Assembly (NCBI GenBank): GCA_964650905.1
Contig: CAZYVH010000105.1
Span: 1 to 9,183, forward strand
DNA: 9,183 nucleotides
From: SZUA-36 sp964650905
Lineage (GTDB): Bacteria > Pseudomonadota > Gammaproteobacteria > Xanthomonadales > SZUA-36
Direction of reading: 5' to 3'
Shown here piece by piece: positions 1 to 6,305 of this stretch. The first letter of the stretch is position 1, and each line of letters opens with the position of its first letter. Under the pieces are notes generated by a model that did not search any database, was not told the DNA's origin, and saw nothing but the letters and a program-made list of their open reading frames with translations. Both the position numbers and the translations under genes were made by a program.

Positions 1-1
1 G

Positions 2-517
2 GGTGGCCTGCCAGGGCCGAATGCCCATGCGGATGGCCTGACACTGACGAGCCCGCAGATCAAAGAGGGTGAGCTGATCAACCAGCAACAGGTATTCAGC
101 GGCTACGGCTGTGCCGGTGGGAATGTCTCACCGTCATTGTCCTGGAGCGGTGTTCCCGCAGCCACGAAATCACTGGCGGTCACGGTCTTCGATCCCGATG
201 CCAAGGGTGGCTGGTGGCACTGGATTGTGGTCAACCTGCCGACCGGCACGCAGGGTCTGGTGACAGGCGCAGGCGATGCGGGCGGCGCGAATCTGCCCGT
301 GGGCAGCGTCCAGGTCCATACGGATTTCGGTACACCTGGCTACGGTGGACCCTGTCCGCCCAAAGGCGATGCGCCACATCACTACCACTTCACTATCTAC
401 GCGCTGGATGTGGATGCCATTGAAGCCCACACGGATTCCACAACCGCTTGGGTCAACACGGAGTTGAACGGCCACGCCCTGGCCACGGCCACGCTGACCG
501 GCCTTTACGGGCGTTGA
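2..517 (+). CDS. YbhB/YbcL-family PEBP (Raf kinase inhibitor-like) protein, 5' end outside window
   Basis: The frame is open from base 2 to the TGA at 515-517, giving 171 residues with no start codon in view. The family is recognised from the core GNVSPSLSWSGVP, the anion-binding DPDA (bases 191-202) followed by the WWHW segment, GYGGPCPP (about 338-361), the HHYHFTIYALD strand and the closing GHALATATLTGLYGR. In bacterial PEBP proteins these residues build a small beta-fold with an anion or phosphate-head-group pocket; the cellular role of the YbhB/YbcL branch is poorly defined. The first visible residues include AHA followed by D, which would suit signal peptidase I cleavage, so the protein may be periplasmic; this is an inference because the N-terminus is missing. 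A TTG at 137 lies inside the conserved fold and is not a believable start. The gene converges on argH. Confidence 0.9.
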   Translation, partial: GGLPGPNAHADGLTLTSPQIKEGELINQQQVFSGYGCAGGNVSPSLSWSGVPAATKSLAVTVFDPDAKGGWWHWIVVNLPTGTQGLVTGAGDAGGANLPVGSVQVHTDFGTPGYGGPCPPKGDAPHHYHFTIYALDVDAIEAHTDSTTAWVNTELNGHALATATLTGLYGR

Positions 518-520
518 GGG

Positions 521-1822
521 TCAGTGTCTGAGCGCATCGAGCCGGGCCTGCAATAATTCTGTGTCAAGCCGCCCGCAAGCACCTGGAGACACCCGCTTGC
601 ACAGGCTTTGTGCGATATCATTGTCAGTCATCTCGCCGCTTTGTGCAGCGGCTTGCCTGTAGGCCTGGCGAAATGGCATACCTTCACGGGCCAGATCCAT
701 GGCCCGGTCGGTGGCCAGCATATCGGCGGTAATGGAAGCAAGCATTCGTTCCGGACACCAGGAAAACCCTGTGAGTAAACCCGGTAACAGGGCAAGCGCC
801 TGCAGACCCTTGCCAAAGGCCCGCAACAGAGGTGGCTTGGTGGCCTGCAAGTCACGCTGGTAGCCGGACGGCAGCGATAAAACGGCAGTGAGTTCGGCCT
901 GGGCGCCGTGCACAACACCGTGCACCGCGCGCAGCAATTCAACGGTGTCGGGATTGTTCTTGTTCGGCATGATGCTGGAGCCGGTACAATAGCGCGCCGG
1001 CAATTTGACAAAGCCGAATTCATGCGTTGTAAACAGACTCAGGTCCCAGGCCAGACGACGCAGGTCCAGTGTGCAAGCTGCGAGTACTGACAACGCCTGC
1101 AATTCGATTTTGCCGCGGCTGTTTTGCGCGTACTGCGGGTTAACCACCAGGCGTCCAAAGCCCAATTCTTCAGCAGTTGATTGCCTTGGCAGATCCAGAT
1201 TCACGCCAAAACCTGAAGCGGTACCCAGCGGTGATGCATCCATCCACTTGAGCGTCAGCGCGGCGAGTTCGGTATTATCGATAAATGCCTCGGCGTGCCC
1301 CGCCAGCCATAGACCAGCGGACGATGGCATGGCCGGTTGCAAGTGCGTGTAGCCAGCCATTGGCAGGTCACCTTCTTTTTTAGTCCTCTCTAATAAAACG
1401 CTCGCGACCTGTGTACAACTGACCTGTAACCGCTGCAGACGGTCTTTCATGTAAAGACGCAAGGCAACTGCTACCTGGTCGTTGCGGCTACGGCCGGTAT
1501 GGACTTTTCCGCCAAGTTTGCCAAGCATCTCGGTCAGCCAGGCTTCAATGGCTGAATGACCATCCTCATAACGACTGTCCAGTCGCCGGGTTCCATCTGC
1601 TATTTCTTTGGCGATAACCGACAACCCGTCCTGCAACCGGGCAGACTCGTTGGCACTGAGGATGTTAATTTTCTGCAAGCCATGCACATGGGCCGCGCTG
1701 GCCTGGATATCGAATGGCAACAACTCTTTATCAAGTTCCACATCTTCACCGGCCAGAAATGCCATAATCGCCGGGTCGGTGTGTTCGCCCTTGCCATCTT
1801 TTTTCCAGATCAGATCTTTCAT
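521..1822 (-). CDS. argH: Argininosuccinate lyase (Xanthomonas-like short type)
   Basis: This is the last enzyme of arginine biosynthesis; it cleaves argininosuccinate to arginine and fumarate as a cytoplasmic homotetramer. The 433-residue product shows the superfamily signatures: HTGRSRNDQ (residues 108-116) for substrate binding, YTHLQP with His160, and the flexible signature loop GSSIMPNKNNP (281-291) that carries the catalytic serine. Its length is a little under the usual 450-465, and the opening MKDLIWKK with the FLAGEDVELDKEL segment resembles the shorter Xanthomonas-type enzymes rather than the E. coli type. The ATG at 1822 is preferred over a TTG at 1864 because it has the ribosome site AAGGTGA seven bases upstream, whereas the TTG would add 14 residues and overlap the upstream gene. 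It is probably cotranscribed with the gene ending at 1830. No other arginine gene is in the window. Confidence 0.95.
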   Translation of the reverse strand: MKDLIWKKDGKGEHTDPAIMAFLAGEDVELDKELLPFDIQASAAHVHGLQKINILSANESARLQDGLSVIAKEIADGTRRLDSRYEDGHSAIEAWLTEMLGKLGGKVHTGRSRNDQVAVALRLYMKDRLQRLQVSCTQVASVLLERTKKEGDLPMAGYTHLQPAMPSSAGLWLAGHAEAFIDNTELAALTLKWMDASPLGTASGFGVNLDLPRQSTAEELGFGRLVVNPQYAQNSRGKIELQALSVLAACTLDLRRLAWDLSLFTTHEFGFVKLPARYCTGSSIMPNKNNPDTVELLRAVHGVVHGAQAELTAVLSLPSGYQRDLQATKPPLLRAFGKGLQALALLPGLLTGFSWCPERMLASITADMLATDRAMDLAREGMPFRQAYRQAAAQSGEMTDNDIAQSLCKRVSPGACGRLDTELLQARLDALRH

Positions 1823-1829
1823 TGCAAGA

Positions 1830-1836
1830 TCACCTT
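1830..1836 (-). promoter_or_regulatory. Ribosome binding site of argH
   Basis: On the minus strand AAGGTGA lies seven bases before the ATG at 1822, and its last three bases are the TGA stop of the upstream gene. It fixes the argH start at 1822 and suggests that ribosomes finishing the upstream gene can reinitiate on argH. Confidence 0.7.
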
Positions 1837-2444
1837 GAAGGCGTACCAGGCCAATTGGATTCAATCATTTTGAAAACATCATCCATGTCCACCGTTCCTG
1901 CGTGTTGATTTTCAAATTCCTGTCCGTAAATGTCTATCAGGTCCCGTAGTTGGAGGAATTCAGGGTGATGGACTTCGGCAATGCGGGCATATTGAAATTC
2001 TGAATCATCTTTTTTAACCATCAGGGCATACACGTGGATGGCTGAGCGGACACCGGCGCTAAACCCGGCCCGGTCCGCCATGCTGAAATAGCCAAAGGGT
2101 ACCTCGATCTCCCCAAAGTACAGATGTTGTTTTTTGATTGCCCAACCGCGCTCTTTGAACAGAATGCCTATGGATTGCCCGTTGATGATCGCAGCGTGCT
2201 CTTTTTTGAATGCGGGCTCAATGACATCCGGGTAGGCAACCACTGCAAAAGTGCGGTTTATTCTAAAGCCATCGTGCACGCTGTACAGGCTTGAGACCCG
2301 TAACCCGTCACTGGCTTCAAGAACTTCAATCCCATAGCTGCCGAACTTCATTCGAATGCGCTCAGAGTTTCCCAGGCTCTGGGACTGTTTTGTCTCAGGA
2401 ATTCCAGTGCCCTGATTTGTATTCGCAGAACAATTCACCAGCAT
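1830..2444 (-). CDS. Unrecognised protein upstream of argH, possible lipoprotein with damaged signal peptide
   Basis: I do not recognise this family. The 204-residue reading begins at an ATG at 2444 with a weak ribosome site; an internal ATG at 2351 (residue 32, MKFGSYGIEV) is an alternative. The product starts MLVNC, followed by a polar linker rich in Ser, Asn, Gln and Thr up to about residue 30. A compact mixed domain with many aromatic residues follows, with segments such as FAVVAYPDV, HLYFGEIEVPFGYFS and AIHVYALMV. A cysteine followed by a polar linker is typical of an outer-membrane lipoprotein after processing, but the needed hydrophobic stretch lies upstream of an in-frame TAA at 2445-2447 (see the separate entry). 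The mature part has no predicted membrane segment. It ends seven bases before argH and is probably in the same transcript; function unknown. Confidence 0.6.
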   Translation of the reverse strand: MLVNCSANTNQGTGIPETKQSQSLGNSERIRMKFGSYGIEVLEASDGLRVSSLYSVHDGFRINRTFAVVAYPDVIEPAFKKEHAAIINGQSIGILFKERGWAIKKQHLYFGEIEVPFGYFSMADRAGFSAGVRSAIHVYALMVKKDDSEFQYARIAEVHHPEFLQLRDLIDIYGQEFENQHAGTVDMDDVFKMIESNWPGTPSR

Positions 2445-2486
2445 TTACGGGGACCATATGATTGCGATACGGTACTTTACAATCAA
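2445..2486 (-). other. Possible signal-peptide remnant interrupted by an in-frame TAA
   Basis: Reading the minus strand in the frame of the downstream gene, a TTG at 2486 (GGAG at 2501-2498 and AAGGA just before it) gives M-I-V-K-Y-R, then IAIIWSP, a TAA stop at 2445-2447, and then MLVNC of the annotated gene. With one sense codon in place of the TAA this would be a charged n-region, a hydrophobic core and a lipobox-like LVNC, about 18 residues long. The Asn before the cysteine is atypical. A point mutation, an assembly error or chance could each explain it. Confidence 0.35.
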
Positions 2487-2516
2487 AATGTCCTTAACTC
2501 CAATGATCCTTATGGT

Positions 2517-4776
2517 TTATCGAACCGGCACCTGGAGCGACACATCTTCGGGCGGCAGGCATAGTTTGTCATCGCAGGCCTGCAGCCGCAGTTTGAGCCT
2601 CAATAACGGCGCAATCGATGTATTTTCCGTCGCTGTCAGATGGGCGGCCAGTTGCACATTACCCTCGTACAGTGCTAGGGCCTCGCTTTGAAAACCGAGT
2701 GATTTGGTGATGGGTCGGGGATAGACGACGTCCCCCAGGCTCCATGCGTTTGCTTGGGGGTCTGCCTGCAAGGTGGTGGAAATCAGGTCTGCAGACAGGG
2801 TTTTGTGCGCATTGAGATGCCACCCCGGCAGGATTTCCAGCTCAAGCACAAGCACCCTGGTCTTCTGACCAGGGCCATCACCGGTCTCGACCCGGGCGCT
2901 GATTCTCACCCCGCCTTGCGCGGCATATTGCAATGCCCCAGCCTCGCCGCCGGTATGTATCTGGGCGGCGTCCAACAGATAACCATACGCCGCCGGGTAT
3001 TTATTGACCGCCTGTGCAAAGGCCGCCAACAGGGCGTCGGTACGCGCTGCGCCGGTTAAATACGCCTCACTGCTGCCGGGCCGGCGCGCCAGGCGGGCCA
3101 GGGCGTGCAGAGCAACGGCATTGCCCGATGGCAGCGCGCCATCGTGTACGTCCTTGGGTCTGCCCATCACCGCTGGCGTGTCCGCTTTGCTGGTGCTCAC
3201 AGCGCTCATAAAAAAGCCACCACCGGTCTCATCCCAGAAGTCACGCTGCATGCTCTCGATCAGTCTACGGGCACGCCCCAGCCAGCGCGTGTCCCGGCTC
3301 AGATCATAAAGGCTGATACAGGCGTCGGCGAGCCAGGCATAATCCTCCTGCACCCCGGGAACCGATGCCCGGCCATCGAGGCTGGCCCGGTACAGACCAT
3401 CATCACCGTCACGGTGGTGTTGCCACAGAAACTGACCGGCCCTGAGCGCCGCTTCCGCATATTGTTCACCACCCGGTAGAAGACCCGCCTGGGCCAGCGC
3501 CATGATCATCATGGCGTTCCAGGCTGTGATGATTTTTTCATCGCGGCCGGGGTGCACACGCTGCTCGCGGGCGGTGTACAACTGCTGGCGTATGTGGTCC
3601 ACGCGCTGTAAAAATACTTCCTCCGAAACGCCTTCATCGACCGCCAGTACATCCATCGCCGAAGATAAATACAGGATGTTCGAGTCTTCAAAATTGCCGC
3701 TGTCCGTAACGTTAAACATCCGCATGGCCAGGGCGGCGTCTTTTTCCGGCAACACGGCCCTGATCTGCGCCGGTGTCCACAGGAAAAACAGACCCTCACC
3801 GCCTTCGCTGTCGGCATCGGTGGCCGAGTAAAAGCCACCATCCGGGGCGCTCATGTCACGTAACACATAATCGAGTACCTGCCGGGCCACACGGGTGAAT
3901 TCCACCTCCCCCGTGAGGCTTGCCGCATCCAGGTAAACACGCGCCAGTTGCGCCTGGTTATAAAGCATTTTTTCAAAATGCGGCACCAGCCAGTCATTAT
4001 CGGTGGAATAGCGGTGGAAGCCACCGCCGATCTGGTCATAGATGCCGCCCCGGGCCATGGCCTTGAGGTCAAAGCGGATCAGCTCGGTCAGTTTCTGATC
4101 GGGGTTACGCAGGGCATAGTCAATTAAAAACAGGTAACTGGGCTCACTGGGAAACTTGGGCGCCNNNNNNNNNNNNNNNNNNNNNNNNNNNNNNNNNNNN
4201 NNNNNNNNNNNNNNNNNNNNNNNNNNNNNNNNNNNNNNNNNNNNNNNNNNNNNNNNNNNNNNNNGTCAGAAAGCTCGACATCGGCCAGCCACCCTGGCCA
4301 GCGATGAGTTGCACCCCGGTCATATAAATTTCGTCGATGTCCGGGCGCTGCTCGCGATCGACCTTGACGGAAATGAAATGGGTATTGAGAAATTCTGCAA
4401 CTTCAAGTGATTCAAAACTCTCCCGCTCCATCACATGGCACCAGTGACAGGTGGAATAGCCTATGGAAAGGAAGATGGGCTTGCCCTCGGCTCTTGCCAT
4501 CGCAAACGCTTCGGCACCCCATGCATGCCAGTCCACCGGGTTGTGGGCATGCTGGCGCAGATAGGGTGAGTCCTCCAGGATCAGCCTGTTGGTGTATTTG
4601 GGCAATCCGTCATCAAAGAGGTGCTCGGTGCGCGGCTTGTAACCGGTCCCCTGCGCCTGCAAACTGGCGGCGAGTTGCTCGCGTAATTGGCTTGGGTAAA
4701 CCACACCAGGTGGGTCTGCGTAGAGGGAGCCGCTGGTCATTGCCATCATAAGAAGAACCTTCAATTTGCTGGTCAT
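2517..4776 (-). CDS. Exported DUF255/YyaL (SPATA20-like) thioredoxin-domain protein with C-terminal DsbD-alpha-like domain, split by assembly gap
   Basis: This is one gene read as two pieces because of the 100-N gap. Residues 1-20 look like a signal peptide (Lys-rich start, LLMMAM core, SLYA before D). Next comes the DUF255 thioredoxin-like domain, with HNPVDWHAWG, GYSTCHWCHVM (CHWC at 110-113), VKVDREQRPDID and GQGGWPMSSFL. After the gap it resumes at APKFP and continues through the (alpha/alpha) barrel half, with MARGGIYDQIGGGFHRYSTD, DEKIITAWN and LPSGNAVALHAL. The last 130 or so residues (bases about 2920-2520) resemble the DsbD N-terminal domain, with PGWHLNAHK, PRPITKSLGF, LALYEG and QACDDKLCLPPE. 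Soluble YyaL proteins are near 690 residues and lack this tail. The two pieces total 719 residues before counting the missing middle. The frames agree if the true gap is a multiple of three. A periplasmic thiol-redox role is inferred; the barrel's substrate is unknown. Confidence 0.88.
4165..4264. other. Assembly gap of 100 N inside the DUF255 gene
   Basis: Exactly 100 N is the usual placeholder for a scaffold gap of unknown length. The left flank (minus strand) ends at FL plus AC, which must encode Thr, as in the family's FLTP. The right flank resumes at APKFP. Related YyaL proteins have roughly 85-100 residues between these motifs, so about 250-300 bases are probably missing. Any stop or frameshift computed across the N run is an artefact. 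Confidence 0.97.
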
Positions 4777-4946
4777 GACCAGATACTACCTAATCGGAGC
4801 TGATCAGGCGATCCAGAAACCTCAGGAACTGGCTCCAGACCACCCGCTGGTGGTTCTTCAGATGGTGGTGAGTTGGGGATAATTGCACAGTGCACCGTAT
4901 TTCTATTTGTCGCGTACCCACACCTGCAAAAACACATTTACGCACT

Positions 4947-4964
4947 GCTATCAATTTTGATAGC
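4947..4964. repeat. Inverted repeat GCTATCAA-TT-TTGATAGC
   Basis: Two perfect 8-base arms are separated by two bases, about 170 bases upstream of the DUF255 start. The symmetry and short spacer suit a dimeric regulator's operator, and the site would lie upstream of or within the leader of that gene. It could equally be a dispersed intergenic repeat; one copy is seen in this window. The structure is directly visible, the function is not. Confidence 0.45.
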
Positions 4965-5082
4965 GTTGGCAAAGACCAGAGTAGTAAAAATAATCAGAGA
5001 TTCCTTCCTCATCACCCCTTCTTTAACACTTCTTGGTTATTATTTTTGAATTCTACTTTCACGTATTGGCGGCATGTTTAGT

Positions 5083-5096
5083 CTGATCCACGTCAA
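5083..5096. promoter_or_regulatory. Weak CRP/FNR-family-like site
   Basis: CTGAT-CCAC-GTCAA matches eight of the ten defined bases of the FNR-type consensus TTGAT-N4-ATCAA. It lies about 300 bases upstream of the DUF255 start on the minus strand, with a possible TAGAAT further on, but the spacing to that hexamer is several bases longer than in standard class II promoters. Oxygen- or redox-linked control would suit a thiol-redox gene, but that is speculation. Confidence 0.22.
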
Positions 5097-5160
5097 GCAA
5101 CGATCATACCGCACCAACTTCACAACGTGGCATCATGGAAAAATCTGAATTGTCTATTGC

Positions 5161-5802
5161 TCACAACCATTGCATAAAATCAGTGGTCTTGGCTATTTCG
5201 ATCAATGACTCCACGAAAGCTTTACCCTCTGTCGTAAACAACCACCCAAACCCCGCACAGTTCAACATCACCATCGCCCAAAACATTAGCTGAAACGATT
5301 TTTTCCTCGACTTGTGCCGCAGCAGCTGTTGGGCAATCAGCGCACCGGGCCAGCCGCCTGTCAGTGCCAATGTATGCAGGGTGCTTTCCTTTGTGCGCCA
5401 GCTGCCCCGCCGCGCGGCCCGTTTATCCTTTGCGTAGACAAAAAACGTGATAACACTCGCCGCCAGGTAGAGGTACAGTATTTGAATGGGCGTGCGGTAT
5501 GCCGATACCGACCAGTCAACAACGAATATGTAACCAACAGCAAGCAGGATCAGGAATAAGCTGGTGGTGGGTTTTGAATGCCCGGGCAGTTTTTCACCAA
5601 CCCGGGTCACCTTAACGGCGCAAGGCCGGCCCTGCTTGTCGGTGGATAGCGAATAGTGGACGATCTGGTTGATGTGGGGTAGCTGATGGTGGTTTCTGAA
5701 AGCGCGTATATGGACGAACAGCTGCTTGGCACTCGATGAAGGCGTAATAAAGCCATAGCCCTTTTCTTCATTCCAATATGTGATCTTCCCGTGGGAGCGC
5801 AT
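5161..5802 (-). CDS. Cold-shock domain / DUF1294 membrane fusion protein
   Basis: The 213-residue product has two known modules. Residues 1-70 are a cold-shock OB-fold, with the RNA-binding motifs KGYGFI (14-19, RNP1) and LFVHI (28-32, RNP2). Residues 81 to about 190 are DUF1294: membrane segments near 81-98 and 105-123, the signature YAKDKRAARRGSWRT (123-137) with ESTLHTLALTGGWPGA next to it, the LLRHKSRKKSF basic patch, and a third membrane segment near 172-190. This fusion is a familiar proteobacterial architecture and likely places a nucleic-acid-binding head on the cytoplasmic face of the inner membrane; the function of DUF1294 is unknown. The tail after residue 190 is a short helical extension. 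The ATG at 5802 starts the cold-shock fold correctly, although no clear ribosome site precedes it. It appears monocistronic, with long spacers on both sides. Confidence 0.92.
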   Translation of the reverse strand: MRSHGKITYWNEEKGYGFITPSSSAKQLFVHIRAFRNHHQLPHINQIVHYSLSTDKQGRPCAVKVTRVGEKLPGHSKPTTSLFLILLAVGYIFVVDWSVSAYRTPIQILYLYLAASVITFFVYAKDKRAARRGSWRTKESTLHTLALTGGWPGALIAQQLLRHKSRKKSFQLMFWAMVMLNCAGFGWLFTTEGKAFVESLIEIAKTTDFMQWL

Positions 5803-5964
5803 GGTCGTGTTTGCGGTCTGATTATTTTCGAGGTTTTAGTTTAAAGGGCTTTGCTGTAAGACGTGACACCCAAAATATTCTCCGGGTCCTCCGTCGCGCT
5901 TAATGATCATTCCGTCTCAAGCGCCTTACCATCGATAATTTTAAGTATATACCTTGAATAACAT
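5803..5964. other. Divergent intergenic region
   Basis: This stretch separates the minus-strand cold-shock gene from the plus-strand ABC region and should contain both promoters. It has AT-rich patches (about 5817-5842 and 5933-5967, including TATATA at 5946-5951), but no pair of promoter hexamers with proper spacing stands out. I see no RNA gene in it. Confidence 0.5.
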
Positions 5965-6305
5965 ATGGATGAAGTTGTTGAGGAACAGCAGGACGTTGCC
6001 GCGGAAACGTTTTTGCCTTGATGGCTGAAAATCAGCGCAACGGTATCCAAATCACGACCCAAACCGGCGCCTGTCGCTGGGGTGGTGAGGTCATGGACGA
6101 TGATATGGCGGTTTTGGGTATGTTGCAGTTGGAGTGAAGCCTGCGCATCGTCGAGGCGCTCAATTGCGAGTCATGTACCTGGGAAAGAACCACCATGGGT
6201 GACAAACTACACTTGTAAGCGGCTCATCGGCAAGTTTACGATGACGACGGATTGGCAGACAGCACACTTGGGGTTCAGGAACAGGAGGCGACATATCTTG
6301 ATTGA
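5965..6305 (+). pseudogene. Possible decayed reading frame just before the ABC operon
   Basis: I do not recognise a family. An ATG at 5965 gives the acidic MDEVVEEQQDVAAETFLP and stops at 6019-6021, where TGA overlaps an ATG at 6021. From 6021 a second frame reads MAENQRNGIQITTQTGACRW, then GGEVMDDDMAVLGMLQLE, a TGA at 6135-6137, SLRIVEALNCESCTWERTT with a CxxC, a TAA at 6216-6218, then HRQVYDDDGLADSTLGVQEQ and a final TGA at 6303-6305 overlapping the ATPase start. This frame has a protein-like composition throughout, while the longer open frame beginning at 6082 is implausibly rich in Cys, Trp, Ser and Arg. The simplest reading is a gene of about 110 codons broken by a frameshift near 6015 and two stops. 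Sequencing error, two tiny genes or chance are alternatives. Confidence 0.3.
6283..6288 (+). promoter_or_regulatory. Ribosome binding site of the ABC ATPase
   Basis: A full AGGAGG lies nine bases before the TTG at 6298-6300. It supports the rare TTG start and argues against the longer open frame that extends back to 6082. Confidence 0.75.

Larger units (their letters stand above)
4777..5160. other. Intergenic region of about 380 bp with no convincing gene
   Basis: This stretch separates the end of the cold-shock gene from the start of the DUF255 gene, both on the minus strand, so it should hold a terminator for the first and a promoter for the second. I see no strong stem followed by a T-run. 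It contains a short inverted repeat (4947-4964), a CRP/FNR-like half-palindrome (5083-5096) and a small hairpin ACCACC-CGCT-GGTGGT (4839-4854). The short open frames here have compositions unlike real proteins. Confidence 0.6.

Noticed and set aside
628..1352. Open frames overlapping argH on both strands
   Set aside because: They are shadows of a clearly identified gene and have low-complexity, Arg/Pro/Cys-rich translations.
1823..1864. Extended argH start at a TTG
   Set aside because: It overlaps the upstream gene by 35 bases and lacks a ribosome site, while the ATG at 1822 has a good one.
2474..2503. Promoter-like pair TTGGAG / TAAAGT on the minus strand before the unknown gene
   Set aside because: The spacing of 18 bases is acceptable but both hexamers are weak, and the same bases read as the start of a possible signal peptide, so I could not support it.
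3004..3841. Open frames overlapping the DUF255 gene
   Set aside because: They are shadows of the barrel-coding frame with no domain content.
4144..4164. Apparent stop of the N-terminal half of the DUF255 gene after the N run
   Set aside because: The GAQVSQ ending comes from reading the right flank in the wrong phase across a placeholder gap; the correct phase gives APKFPSEPS.
4839..4854. Hairpin ACCACC-CGCT-GGTGGT as a terminator
   Set aside because: Six-base arms without a following T-run on either strand; it lies in the leader of the DUF255 gene and is too weak to call.
4790..4972. Sixty-codon minus-strand frame in the spacer
   Set aside because: No ribosome site, no recognisable domain, and an unstructured composition.
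6135..6137. TGA as a selenocysteine codon in the broken frame
   Set aside because: The same frame also contains a TAA, no stem-loop was evident just after the TGA, and no selenoprotein family is recognised.
6082..6297. Long N-terminal extension of the ABC ATPase frame
   Set aside because: The extension is rich in Cys, Trp, Ser and Arg, matches nothing expected in this family, and lies upstream of a strong ribosome site and a standard N-terminus at 6298.
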